Shown: positions 43,012 to 50,959, numbered from the stretch's first letter. The stretch is DNA of 64,000 nt from Streptomyces rubellomurinus (GCF_000961885.1 NZ_JZKH01000039.1:1-64000), one strand, 5' to 3'. Notes: a model not told the origin generated them from the letters alone. Made by a program: numbers and translations.

Positions 43012-43433
43012 CGGTACGCCTCCGGGTAGTCGGCCGGGCGCAGTTCGGCGAGCGCGACGCCGACCGTGGCACAGGCGCCGGAGCAGTACCACCGGCCCGG
43101 TTCGCGGGATCCGACGACGCGGATGTACGTCCAGCCGAGGCGTCCGATGCCGGGGGTGCTGCTGTCGCCGCCGCAGGCCTCGGTCGGGCACTTCGCGGTG
43201 AGCGTCCGCGACGGGACGGTCGGCCGCTCGCCGGCCAGGCCGTTGTTCCACTCCCGCGCGCTGGGCGGGGCGGGCTTCTTCGCCTTCGCCCGCTCGCGAG
43301 TCCAGGTGTTGTAGGCGGCCCGGCACCCGCACTCGTCGTCGCCGTCGATGCCGACGCTCCGGTAGCGGTGCTGGTTGTAGCCGCGGACGGTGCCGTGCTC
43401 GATCGGGTCAGCAGAGCGCCTGCGGGTGCTCAT
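43008..43433 (-). CDS. Cys-rich early phage protein
   Basis: 141 aa. Two possible metal sites: DECGCRAAYNTWTRERAKAK at the N-terminal half, and AKCPTEACGGDSSTPGIGRL with YCSGACATVG in the second half. MSTRRRSADPIEHGTVRGYN is basic. Stop overlaps the membrane peptide gene by 4 nt and start overlaps the upstream stop. Confidence 0.65.
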   Translation of the reverse strand: MSTRRRSADPIEHGTVRGYNQHRYRSVGIDGDDECGCRAAYNTWTRERAKAKKPAPPSAREWNNGLAGERPTVPSRTLTAKCPTEACGGDSSTPGIGRLGWTYIRVVGSREPGRWYCSGACATVGVALAELRPADYPEAYR

Positions 43434-43789
43434 CCGATCTCACCCGCCGTCAGCCGCACCGGCACCGCCGTGACGTAGTACTCCGAATCCGTGCCGTCCG
43501 TCTCGAGGTACTCGGTCTCGCCCTCGTCGTCCACGGGCAGCCAGATCATCCGGGCCTCGGGCTGGACGACGGTGGCGTCCAGCAGGCACCGGCCGCGGGC
43601 GGCCTCGCGCGAGGCGTACAGGCCCAACGATTCGGCGTCCCACTCGGCCCGGTACACCACCGGCAGCACGGTGCGCAGCAGGCCGGCGTCCGTGAGGGCT
43701 CGCACGATTGCGGCCGGCGTCGGGTCCTGCCCGAGCATCGCTTGGATGACCAACTCCGCCGTGCGCACGATGTGCTGGGTGCCAGTCAC
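43430..43789 (-). CDS. Early phage protein, unknown
   Basis: 119 aa from GTG 43789 (GTGA overlap with upstream gene). MTGTQHIVRTAELVIQAMLG then RALTDAGLLRTVLPVVYRAE and an acidic C-terminal half (WLPVDDEGETEYLETDGTDS). No recognised family; part of the coupled early operon. Confidence 0.65.
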   Translation of the reverse strand: MTGTQHIVRTAELVIQAMLGQDPTPAAIVRALTDAGLLRTVLPVVYRAEWDAESLGLYASREAARGRCLLDATVVQPEARMIWLPVDDEGETEYLETDGTDSEYYVTAVPVRLTAGEIG

Positions 43790-44406
43790 GACGTCACCAC
43801 CGGCGCCTTGGCGTGGACGTAGGAGGTGATCGCGACACGGACGCCGTCGACAGTGCACGAGCCGGATCCGGTCACCGAATCGGGCAGGGATGCCGGCTGC
43901 CACTCGAGCGTGGTGCCGAGCTGGCTGGCCCAGGCCTCGAGCGCCGACCTGTCGTTGTAGGCGGTGAGCACCACCCGGGGGCCGTCGTCCCACCGAAACC
44001 GCTCGACGGCCGCGGTGGTGGGTGCCGGCGTGAGCTGCTGCGTGAGACGCAGTGCGACGGCGTGCGCGGCGACGAGGGGGTCGACCGAGTCCGTTGTGGG
44101 CGAGGGCTCGGCCGGGCGCAGCTGCTCCAGTTCGTCCTCGGCGGCGGACAGGTGGCGGTCGAGGATGACGATCTCGGCGACCAGCGCGCGCAGCACCGGC
44201 GCCATGAGGCGCACCAAACGGCGCACGTGGGCGCGGCTGGCGGTGCGCCACTTCCTGGAGGCCGGGACCAGGTGGTCGATGTCGAGGGCATACACCGCGG
44301 CGAGGGCCTCGATCGGCATGGGCGGGGTGCCGTCGTCCAGGATGCCGGCGAGGGCCGACGTCGCGGAGTCAGTGTCCGCCGGGCGTTGAGCGTTGCTACG
44401 CTCCAT
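43786..44406 (-). CDS. Early phage protein, unknown
   Basis: 206 aa. Helical N-terminal part (HVRRLVRLMAPVLRALVAEI, RHLSAAEDELEQLRP) and a beta-rich end (VERFRWDDGPRVVLTAYNDR, TVDGVRVAITSYVHAK). First gene after the hairpin at 44444-44477. No family recognised. Confidence 0.65.
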   Translation of the reverse strand: MERSNAQRPADTDSATSALAGILDDGTPPMPIEALAAVYALDIDHLVPASRKWRTASRAHVRRLVRLMAPVLRALVAEIVILDRHLSAAEDELEQLRPAEPSPTTDSVDPLVAAHAVALRLTQQLTPAPTTAAVERFRWDDGPRVVLTAYNDRSALEAWASQLGTTLEWQPASLPDSVTGSGSCTVDGVRVAITSYVHAKAPVVTS

Positions 44407-44443
44407 GGGAGTTCACTTCCTCGTAGAGGTGGGTTGGACCAGG

Positions 44444-44477
44444 CGGGCCGTCCAGGTGTGGAGCCGGGGACGGCCCG
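44444..44477 (-). terminator. Hairpin in early operon (attenuator or terminator)
   Basis: 10-bp stem CGGGCCGTCC/GGACGGCCCG (44444-44453 / 44468-44477), between the two first early genes. Confidence 0.55.
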
Positions 44478-44491
44478 ACCCATGTCTGGGG

Positions 44492-44707
44492 TCAGTCGGT
44501 GGTCTGCCGGGCGGAGGCCGGGCGGAGCCTGACGTACTGCCGGACCTCGCCGGGGGTGTCGCCGTCGACGGGACGGGACACCCGGACGACGTGCAGGCCA
44601 GGGGCAGTGCGGAGCGCCGCCAAGGCGGCGGCGGCGACCTCGGGTGATCCGGTGATGCGGATCTGGCTACTTGCGTGGGTGCGGCCTCGGGCGGTCGGGC
44701 TGGCCAT
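44492..44707 (-). CDS. Small early phage protein (71 aa)
   Basis: MASPTARGRTHASSQIRITG then SPEVAAAALAALRTAPGLHV and VRVSRPVDGDTPGEVRQYVR: an alpha/beta fold of unknown role, frequent in streptomycete integrative elements. 6 nt downstream of the excisionase-like gene. Confidence 0.65.
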   Translation of the reverse strand: MASPTARGRTHASSQIRITGSPEVAAAALAALRTAPGLHVVRVSRPVDGDTPGEVRQYVRLRPASARQTTD

Positions 44708-44713
44708 GGGAGA

Positions 44714-44947
44714 TCAGGCCGCGGGGCGGGCGCCGAGGGGGACCGGACCGACCTGTACGACGACGGTCGACAGCTTGGTCTCCGGCTGGACGCTGTAGAT
44801 GTTGCGGATCTCGGCCACGTTCTCGGCGCTGAATCGGACGGCCCTGCCGTACTTCTCGTGCGGCAACTCCCTGATGTGCCGCCTCAACCAGCTCTCGGTG
44901 ATGCCGAGCACCTCGGCGAGGCCGGCGTAGTCGAGGAGGGGGGACAT
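44714..44947 (-). CDS. Excisionase-like HTH protein
   Basis: 77 aa from ATG 44947 (a longer in-frame start is possible but begins within the operator region). HTH: LAEVLGITESWLRRHIRELP with EKYGRAVRFSAENVAEI, matching Xis/MerR-type winged helices. It is divergent from the repressor-like gene and is the first gene of the early operon; may act as Xis or as a Cro-like regulator. Confidence 0.75.
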   Translation of the reverse strand: MSPLLDYAGLAEVLGITESWLRRHIRELPHEKYGRAVRFSAENVAEIRNIYSVQPETKLSTVVVQVGPVPLGARPAA

Positions 44948-44990
44948 GCGTGCTCCCTTGGTGCAGGTCGATGCGGCTCGATGCCGCTCG

Positions 44991-45140
44991 CGTTCGCGAA
45001 CACGAACATACCTGCCCGCGTTCGCGAACGCGAGCACCTGCGGGAGTCTTAAGAAACGATCAAGTGATGCTTTGGCTCGTTCTTGACCACGAGAGGTAGC
45101 GACGCTGGGGCTAGCCCACTGTTAGCCTCGTTCGCGAACG
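44991..45140. promoter_or_regulatory. Phage switch operators CGTTCGCGAACG
   Basis: Palindromic sites at 44991-45002 (one mismatch, CGTTCGCGAACA), 45019-45030 and 45129-45140, all in the gap between the divergent xis-like and repressor-like genes. With GCGAGC flank, the shared unit is GTTCGCGAACGCGAGC. A fourth perfect copy is at 47367-47378 in the integrase start. Likely binding sites of the phage repressor. Confidence 0.78.
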
Positions 45141-45220
45141 CGAGCACGCGCCGCTGCGCCGGCCTGCGCCCGCGAGTACCTCCCGAACCGACCGGGAGGG
45201 AAGCACGCGAATGGAGAAAG

Positions 45221-45643
45221 ATGCCTGACAAGGACGGGCCACCCACGGATGCGCTGACCGCTCTGGTCCGCCAGGCGGCGAGTCAGCCCGGGGCTTCGCT
45301 CCGAGGGCTGGCGCGACTCACGATCGACCCGGAAACGGGGTACAAGATCGGCCAGACCTGGCTTCACGAGCTGATCCACGGCAACATCTCCCGCGCGCCC
45401 GAGCCGAAGTTCCTGCGGGCTCTCGCGGCCGGCATCGGCCTCCCGCTGGCCCGCGTGCAGCAGGCCGCAGCCGCGCAGTTCCTGGAGTACACCGCGACCG
45501 AGCTGTCCGACCTGCCCGAGGACGCGAAGGTGATCGTCGGGCACCTTGCTGGCATGGACCCCTCAGAGTTGCCCCAGGTCAGAGCCGTGGTGGAGGCCCT
45601 GCTGGCAAAGAAGGGTGAAAATTCATCTAATCCGGAGGTTTAG
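45221..45643 (+). CDS. Phage repressor-like HTH protein
   Basis: 140 aa from ATG 45221 (GGAGAAAG upstream). N-terminal region with TDALTALVRQAASQPGASLR, LARLTIDPETGYKIGQTWLH and a helix ELIHGNISRAPEPKFLRALA, resembling XRE-like regulators of streptomycete phages. Divergent from the excisionase-like gene with palindromic operators between, the usual arrangement of a lysogeny switch; function inferred from that. Confidence 0.72.
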   Translation: MPDKDGPPTDALTALVRQAASQPGASLRGLARLTIDPETGYKIGQTWLHELIHGNISRAPEPKFLRALAAGIGLPLARVQQAAAAQFLEYTATELSDLPEDAKVIVGHLAGMDPSELPQVRAVVEALLAKKGENSSNPEV

Positions 45644-45768
45644 TTCCGGATGCGTCGACACTGAGAAGCTAACTCCTGGTCGCAGCGAGTATTCGGGTGT
45701 ACGTTCGATCCGGCCTCGCGAGGAGGGCGGCCGGCGGATTCTCGCCCGCCGGGACTAGGGGGGTATGT

Positions 45769-46032
45769 GTGAACACTGTCACCTACGAGGCGGAGCTGGA
45801 CGACGGCGCCCCGCTGGTTCTGGTGGCCCGCACCAACACGCTGATCATCGTGGGTGACCCGCGAGTCGTATCGGCTGACCGCCTGGCTGGGATCGCCGGC
45901 CAAGCCCGGGCCGTGATGGCGAGCTGCGCCTTCTCCCCGCGCACCGCCGCAGAGATGCTTGCGCCCCACATCCAGCAGTTGATCAAGGGCGACGCGATCG
46001 GCCTCCCCCCGGCTGACCTTCCGTCCTCGTGA
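45769..46032 (+). CDS. Small protein downstream of repressor
   Basis: 87 aa from GTG 45769. MNTVTYEAELDDGAPLVLVA, an alpha/beta pattern, then AGIAGQARAVMASCAFSPRT. Located between repressor and integrase with a strong terminator after it. Function unknown. Confidence 0.65.
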   Translation: MNTVTYEAELDDGAPLVLVARTNTLIIVGDPRVVSADRLAGIAGQARAVMASCAFSPRTAAEMLAPHIQQLIKGDAIGLPPADLPSS

Positions 46033-46038
46033 CCGACG

Positions 46039-46076
46039 CGACGGCGCCCCCGCTCCCCCGAGCGGGGGCGCCGTCG
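46039..46076. terminator. Bidirectional terminator between repressor operon and integrase
   Basis: Perfect 17-bp stem (46039-46055 / 46060-46076), 4-nt loop, followed by TTTCC-type pyrimidines. Confidence 0.88.
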
Positions 46077-46084
46077 TTTCCGGC

Positions 46085-47392
46085 CTATGTCGCAGCGAGC
46101 GCGGCGACCCGCTCCGATTCGGCAGCCCGCTCCAGCTCGACGGCCTGGCGGACGTCCTCCGGCACCTCGGGGGCCAGCGCGGCCTCCATGCTGAACGCGA
46201 CAGCGGCGACCAGGTCGTCGTCCAGGACGGCCAGAAGGTGCCCGTACTCATCGATGGTGGTCTGGATGGACTCGTGCCCCAGTCGGGCCGAGATCGCCGG
46301 CAGGGGGACGTTCCGGGCGATCAGCCATGCGGCGTGCGTGTGACGGCAGTCGTGGACACGCGGCTCCTTGAACATGCCTTCGGCGCGCGCGGCCTCCAGC
46401 GCCGGGAGCCACCGCAGCCGGCGGAACACCGCGGGCAACCAGGCACCCCCCTCGACGGCGGTGAACAGCAAGTCGGTCTTCCGCTTGCCCCGGCAGGCAC
46501 GGGCCAGGATGGAAGCCAGGTAAGGGGTCAGGACGAGCGTGCGGCGGCTCTTCACGCTCTTCGGCGGGCCGGTGAAGCGTCGACCGTCCTCGTCCTCCTT
46601 CCAGGTCCTGGAGACCCTCAGGATGGGGCGCCCACCGACGTGGTCGAAGTCGCGGACCTGGAGCGACGACACCTCGCCCCAGCGCAGCCCGGTGCCGAGC
46701 AGAACCTGGACGAGGTCGACGACGTCAGCGGCGAGGTGCCGCAGGATCAGGCCGGCCTCCCAGTGCTCGAGGTAGGTCTTTTCCTCGCAGTCGCCGTCGT
46801 CCTTGCGCGGCAGCCGGGTGTCGGAGCACGGGTTGTAGCGGCGCAGCGGGTGCTGACCCTTGGTGGCGCTGCCGAGTATCGCGCTCAGGAGCCCGTGGTG
46901 GTCCCGGACCGTCTTGGCCGAGTAGGCCTTGCGCACGCGCTCCGGGGGATCGTGCGGCGCCGGGTCGCCGGCGGCGAGGGCGTTGATCCAGGCCTTGACG
47001 TCGTCCTCGGTGATCGCGTCCGGCCCGTCCACGATCACCTTGTCGCGGAACCAGGGGACCATGCCCTCTCGGACCAGCCGGCGGTACTTCCGTTTGGTGC
47101 CGCCCTCCACTCCCGTGAGCAAGGTCACGTAGTTGAGCGCGTAGTTCTCGAAGTGATGGGCGGGGTCGACCTCGGGCTCGGCGGGCTGCTCCTGGACGAA
47201 GCCGCGGCCCCGCACCCAGCCGGGGGGCCACTTCTCCCCGTAGCCCTCGACGAGCTTCTTGAAGTCCGCGGCGGAGTCCTCGTCGCCGAACCGCTCGCTC
47301 TCCTGTTTCCCCTTGGCAGAGCCCCCGTCACGCCATGTAACCGTGTACACGGGGCCGCTGCGCTTGCGTTCGCGAACGCGAATGGATGCCAT
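46085..47392 (-). CDS. int: Tyrosine-type site-specific integrase
   Basis: 435 aa from ATG 47392. Core-binding domain with TYLEHWEAGLILRHLA, then catalytic domain: Arg in TGLRWGEVSSLQ, HDCRHTHAAWL (His-x-x-Arg), LGHESIQTTIDEYGHL with nucleophile Tyr383. The start codon region contains a perfect copy of the repressor palindrome. Recombines attP and the tRNA-Ala 3' end. Positioned 100 nt from the attachment site as is usual for tRNA-targeting integrases. Confidence 0.95.
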   Translation of the reverse strand: MASIRVRERKRSGPVYTVTWRDGGSAKGKQESERFGDEDSAADFKKLVEGYGEKWPPGWVRGRGFVQEQPAEPEVDPAHHFENYALNYVTLLTGVEGGTKRKYRRLVREGMVPWFRDKVIVDGPDAITEDDVKAWINALAAGDPAPHDPPERVRKAYSAKTVRDHHGLLSAILGSATKGQHPLRRYNPCSDTRLPRKDDGDCEEKTYLEHWEAGLILRHLAADVVDLVQVLLGTGLRWGEVSSLQVRDFDHVGGRPILRVSRTWKEDEDGRRFTGPPKSVKSRRTLVLTPYLASILARACRGKRKTDLLFTAVEGGAWLPAVFRRLRWLPALEAARAEGMFKEPRVHDCRHTHAAWLIARNVPLPAISARLGHESIQTTIDEYGHLLAVLDDDLVAAVAFSMEAALAPEVPEDVRQAVELERAAESERVAALAAT

Positions 47393-47447
47393 GCGTCGAA
47401 CATACGCGAACGGTGCTGACGAATCTGCTGACGAGTTCGGGAAAACC

Positions 47448-47487
47448 AAAGGGCGGCTGACCTGTTTCACCAGGTCAGCCGCCCTTT
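47448..47487. terminator. Phage-supplied terminator next to tRNA-Ala
   Basis: Perfect 17-bp stem (47448-47464 / 47471-47487), loop of 6 nt. Lies on the phage side of attR and ends tRNA-Ala transcription before integrase. Confidence 0.88.
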
Positions 47488-47491
47488 AGGC

Positions 47492-47517
47492 GCTGTGGAG
47501 CATAGGAGACTCGAACT
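47492..47517. repeat. attR (26-bp direct repeat, copy 2)
   Basis: Identical to 13879-13904. Covers the last 22 nt of the intact tRNA-Ala gene (47496-47517) plus 4 nt beyond its end. Confidence 0.93.
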
Positions 47518-47568
47518 CCTGACATCTGCCTTGCAAAGGCAGCGCTCTACCAACTGAGCTAATGCCCC
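47496..47568 (-). tRNA. tRNA-Ala (anticodon TGC)
   Basis: 73-nt cloverleaf; acceptor stem GGGGCAT/ATGCTCC with the G3-U70 pair that is the alanine identity element, anticodon loop CTTTGCAAG, T loop TTCGAGTC. CCA is not encoded. The integrated phage preserved the gene by carrying its 3' end. Confidence 0.97.
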
Positions 47569-47736
47569 TCGACGGCACGGCGCGTGCCAACGGGCACTAG
47601 CGTACCGGGTTCCGGCGCGAATCCCCGCGCCGTCCCCTGCGGAAGAACCGGCCGGTCCGGTCGTTCGACCGGGCCGACCGGATCGGGAGGCGCGGTCCGC
47701 GCCTCCGAAGATCGTCGATCGTCAGATCGTCCGGGG

Positions 47737-47865
47737 TCAGCGACCGGCCGGAACCGGGTCGGTGGCCTCGGTCCACAGGTCCTGCTCGGCGCGGTCCGCC
47801 TGGACCTGACGGTAGACAAAGAAGCCGCCGAGGGCGACCAGGGCGACCAGGAGGAGCTTCTTCAC
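47737..47865 (-). CDS. DLW-39 family small protein
   Basis: 42 aa from GTG 47865: MKKLLLVALVALGGFFVYRQ then VQADRAEQDLWTEATDPV, with one N-terminal helix and the DLW motif that names the family. It stands beside the tRNA-Ala gene as in other Actinobacteria. Function unknown. Confidence 0.88.
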   Translation of the reverse strand: MKKLLLVALVALGGFFVYRQVQADRAEQDLWTEATDPVPAGR

Positions 47866-48111
47866 CGCGGGACCTCGTCCTTCTTGCGTTGGTGGACTCA
47901 GGAGCCGGTGCTCCGGCCGGATCGACCGGGCCGACGAGTCCAGATGTGTTTCGAGCTCGAATGGGCGGCCGGATACCGGGCTGCCCTTGCGGCCGATGAT
48001 ACACACCGGTGTCCCAATCGTGACCAGCCACCGGGGAGGTCAATCCGGCGGCCCGGCCCGAGGATTGACGCCGTACCTCGTCAGAGCCGGTCCCGGTCCG
48101 CCGCGGGAACG

Positions 48112-48158
48112 CCGAAGGGCCCGGAACGGATCGCCATGGATCGTTCCGGGCCCTTCGG
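48112..48158 (-). terminator. Terminator after tRNA-Ile copy 1
   Basis: Stem of 17 bp (48112-48128 / 48142-48158). Confidence 0.8.
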
Positions 48159-48163
48159 GGCGG

Positions 48164-48237
48164 TGGGCCTAACAGGACTTGAACCTGTGGCCTCTTCCTT
48201 ATCAGGGAAGCGCTCTAACCGTCTGAGCTATAGGCCC
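48164..48237 (-). tRNA. tRNA-Ile (anticodon GAT), copy 1
   Basis: 74 nt; acceptor GGGCCTA/TAGGCCC, anticodon loop CTGATAA, T loop TTCAAGTC. CCA not encoded. Identical in sequence to the second copy at 48345-48418. Confidence 0.97.
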
Positions 48238-48304
48238 GCGCTGCACGAGAGAGCGTACCGGATGGTGCTCCGATCCGCGGAACCGCTCGCTCGTGATGAA
48301 GGCG

Positions 48305-48337
48305 GAAGGCCCCGGAGTGGATCACTCCGGGGCCTTC
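48305..48337 (-). terminator. Terminator after tRNA-Ile copy 2
   Basis: 15-bp stem (48305-48319 / 48323-48337) with 3-nt loop. Confidence 0.8.
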
Positions 48338-48344
48338 GCGGTGG

Positions 48345-48418
48345 TGGGCCTAACAGGACTTGAACCTGTGGCCTCTTCCTTATCAGGGAAGCGCTCTAAC
48401 CGTCTGAGCTATAGGCCC
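48345..48418 (-). tRNA. tRNA-Ile (anticodon GAT), copy 2
   Basis: 74 nt, same structure and sequence as copy 1, 107 nt upstream on the same strand. Each copy is followed by its own hairpin. Confidence 0.97.
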
Positions 48419-48434
48419 TTGCCGCACTGAAAGA

Positions 48435-49820
48435 TTAGCGGACCGACCGCCGATCCCCCAAATCCGTATCGGCCGAGGTCGCGGCGGGGACAGCGGCGGG
48501 GGCACCGGCGGCCGGGCGCAGCAGCCACTCCTCCCGGGTCGACGGCAGGCCGGCCGGGCCCTCGGCGGTGGCGCGGACGGCGAGGATCTGGTTCACCCCG
48601 ATCCGGTTCTGCTCGAAGGCGAGCGCGGAGGCGGCCATGTACAGCCGCCAGACCCGGGCCCGGCCGCGGCCGACCAGCCGGACCGCGTCCGTCCAGTGCG
48701 CCTCCAGGTTGGCCACCCACTCGCGCAGGGTCAGCCCGTAGTGCTCGCGCAGCGACTCGACGTCCCGCACCTCGAAGCCGGCCTCCTCCAGCCGGGACAC
48801 GGTGGAACCGACCGGCGACAGTTCGCCGTCCGGGAAGACGTAGCGGTCGATGAAGGGGCTGGGGCGGTGCGGCTCACCGGGGTGGTCGGGGCGGCGGGCG
48901 ATCTGGTGGTTGAGCAGCCGGCCGCCGGGCACCAGCAGCCGGTGCAGGCCCTCGGCGTAGACCCGGTACTGCTCGGACCCGACGTGCTCGGCCATCCCGA
49001 TGCTGGAGACCGCGTCGAACGGGCCGTCGGTGATCTCCCGGTAGTCCTGCAGCCGGACCTCGACCCGATCGGCCAGGCCGGCCTCCTCGATCCGGCGGCG
49101 GGCCAGCGCGACCTGCTCGGTGGAGATCGAGACGCCGACCGCGGTGACGCCGTAGTGCTCCGCCGCGTGCAGCAGCAGCGAGCCCCAGCCGCAGCCGACG
49201 TCGAGCAGGCGCATCCCGGGCCGCAGGCCGAGCTTGCGGCAGACGAGGTCGAGCTTGGCCTCCTGGGCGGCCTCCAGGCTCTTCGCCGCCGGCGTCCAGT
49301 AGGCGCACGAGTAGACCATCGAGGGGCCCAGCACGAGGCCGTAGAACTCGTTCCCGACGTCGTAGTGGTGGCTGATGGCGGCGCGGTCCCGGCCGCGGCT
49401 GTGCAGCCCGCCACGGGGCTTGCGGACCTCCTCCGGGGGCGGGGTGGGCTCGGGCCCCACCGCCCCGGCCCGCAGCGCGACGGCCAGCGCCCGGCGGCCG
49501 GCGGCGCCGAGCACGCCGCGCGGGCCGAGGTCCAGCGTGCGGATCTGCGGCAGGTCGGCGAACCGGCCGACCACCGACAGCAGCTCGTAGAGGTCGCCGC
49601 CGGGGGCGACGTCGAGGTCCCCCGCGACGTAGCCGCGGGCCAGGCCGAGCTCGCCCGGCTGCCAGAGCAGGCGGCGCAGCGCCCGGCGGTTGCGCAGCAC
49701 GAGGGTGGGCGCCCCGGGCGGCCCGGCGATGCTGCCGTCCCAGACCTGCAGGCGCAGCGGGGCGGGAATCCCCAGTAGCCCGTCCAGGGCCTCGACCAGT
49801 TGACCTGCGAGCTTCGCCAC
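48435..49820 (-). CDS. Cyclopropane-fatty-acyl-phospholipid synthase family methyltransferase
   Basis: 461 aa. GTG 49820 has GGAGG 6 nt upstream; a GTG at 49856 has no such site. N-terminal domain of the CFA family (RALRRLLWQPGELGLARGYV), then the SAM-dependent core (HYDVGNEFYGLVLGPSMVYS, LDVGCGWGSLLLHAAEHYGV, IGMAEHVGSEQYRVYAEGLH, FIDRYVFPDGELSPV) and C-terminal LREWVANLEAHWTDAVRLVG. It would methylenate unsaturated acyl chains of phospholipids. Not an expected member of the gyrA-tRNA block, so probably an accessory insertion in this lineage. Confidence 0.9.
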   Translation of the reverse strand: MAKLAGQLVEALDGLLGIPAPLRLQVWDGSIAGPPGAPTLVLRNRRALRRLLWQPGELGLARGYVAGDLDVAPGGDLYELLSVVGRFADLPQIRTLDLGPRGVLGAAGRRALAVALRAGAVGPEPTPPPEEVRKPRGGLHSRGRDRAAISHHYDVGNEFYGLVLGPSMVYSCAYWTPAAKSLEAAQEAKLDLVCRKLGLRPGMRLLDVGCGWGSLLLHAAEHYGVTAVGVSISTEQVALARRRIEEAGLADRVEVRLQDYREITDGPFDAVSSIGMAEHVGSEQYRVYAEGLHRLLVPGGRLLNHQIARRPDHPGEPHRPSPFIDRYVFPDGELSPVGSTVSRLEEAGFEVRDVESLREHYGLTLREWVANLEAHWTDAVRLVGRGRARVWRLYMAASALAFEQNRIGVNQILAVRATAEGPAGLPSTREEWLLRPAAGAPAAVPAATSADTDLGDRRSVR

Positions 49821-49992
49821 CGCGCGCCTCCGTCCAGCCGTCCTGCGGAACGTCACCTCACCCGGTCGGGCGGACCGGGGGCGGCCTGCGGCACTCCCAG
49901 GAGCGGAACGGGCGGCGTCCAGCTTGTCCCACCGCGGCCGGCCCGCTTCCGGGCGGCGCGCCGCGGGCGGCCGGCTGTCACCCGAATGCCGA

Positions 49993-50027
49993 CGGGCCCC
50001 GCAGGCTGCAACAGCCTGCGGGGCCCG
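49993..50027. terminator. Terminator between CFA-like gene and DUF3566 gene
   Basis: 16-bp stem (49993-50008 / 50012-50027) with 3-nt loop. Confidence 0.85.
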
Positions 50028-50082
50028 GTGATTCCGCGCGCGGGCGGACGGTTGACCGGCGGTCAGATCACGGCGACCGGGG

Positions 50083-50814
50083 TCATTCCTCCTCGGCGAG
50101 GGTGAGCTCGATGCCGCCGGTGAAGCCGGCCGCGGCGTTGTAGATGAACGCCGAGAGGGTGGACAGCGCGGTCAGCAGGACGATGTCCACCACGGCGATC
50201 AGCGTGGTGAACAGCATGACCTTGCCGAAGCCGATGTAGTCCATCAGGTTGAGCGCGCTGGAGGCGTTCTCCGCGCCGCCGCCGGTGACGTCCTTCATGG
50301 TCTTGGTCAGCGAGTCGAAGACGCCGAGCGAGTCCAGCGTCATCCACAGCACCGCCGCGGCCACGATGATGATGATCCCGACCGCCACCGACAGCAGGAA
50401 GCTGACCTTCATCACGGACCACGGGTCGACCTTGGTCACCCGGAGGCGGGCCTTGCGGGTCCGGCCGAAGCCGCCGGCGGGCGCCGGGCTGCCGGCCGGG
50501 CGGCGGGCCGCCCCGGGCACCGGCGTGCCGCCGGGCGGGGTGTTGCCGCCGGTCCGGGTGCCCCGGGCCGGGGTCGGCTGCCCCTTGGTGTACGTGGTCG
50601 GCTGGGAGAAGCCGCCCGATCCGCCGGCCGGGCTGCTCGGCGGCGGCGGCGTCTGGCCGCCGTAGGTCTGGCCCGACCCGCCGACCGGTGGCATCAGCGA
50701 GGTGGACGCGGCCGAGTGCTCGGTCGGCGGCTGCGGCACGCCGTACGAACCCCCGCCCTGCGCGCCCGGACGGCCGCCGGAGGGTCCTCCCGCAGCACCC
50801 GTGGCTCCACTCAC
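50083..50814 (-). CDS. DUF3566 membrane protein
   Basis: 243 aa with GTG 50814 chosen because GGGAGG stands 5 nt before it; a GTG at 50829 is possible. Gly/Pro-rich cytoplasmic half, then the DUF3566 domain: RKARLRVTKVDPWSVMKVSF, two helices (LLSVAVGIIIIVAAAVLWMT and MLFTTLIAVVDIVLLTALST) and an end FTGGIELTLAEEE. This protein follows gyrA in nearly all actinobacteria; role unknown. Confidence 0.9.
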   Translation of the reverse strand: MSGATGAAGGPSGGRPGAQGGGSYGVPQPPTEHSAASTSLMPPVGGSGQTYGGQTPPPPSSPAGGSGGFSQPTTYTKGQPTPARGTRTGGNTPPGGTPVPGAARRPAGSPAPAGGFGRTRKARLRVTKVDPWSVMKVSFLLSVAVGIIIIVAAAVLWMTLDSLGVFDSLTKTMKDVTGGGAENASSALNLMDYIGFGKVMLFTTLIAVVDIVLLTALSTLSAFIYNAAAGFTGGIELTLAEEE

Positions 50815-50910
50815 CTGGTCCTCCCGCACTTCCCACCAGGGCGGCGCCCTGGTCCGTCACTCGTCATCCAGCGCCCGGCGGGATTGCCCGGAACTGGTCG
50901 GCGCGCCGGC

Positions 50911-50941
50911 GCCGTCGCGCCCACTCTCTGGACGCGACGGC
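50911..50941 (-). terminator. Probable gyrA terminator
   Basis: 9-bp stem GCCGTCGCG/CGCGACGGC (50911-50919, 50933-50941), 13-nt loop, about 20-50 nt after the gyrA stop. Confidence 0.55.
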
Positions 50942-50959
50942 ACCGGTCCGCGGTTCGGT

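Larger units (their letters stand above)
13879..47517. mobile_element. Prophage, HK97-like siphovirus, integrated in tRNA-Ala
   Basis: 33.6 kb element bounded by identical 26-bp repeats (13879-13904 and 47492-47517) that contain the 3' end of tRNA-Ala. It has an integrase beside the intact tRNA, a repressor/excisionase switch, replication and packaging genes, a full head and tail set, lysis genes and a cargo block beside attL. No frameshifted or broken structural gene is apparent, so it may be inducible. Most genes are on the minus strand, co-directional with the leftward fork from oriC. Confidence 0.93.
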
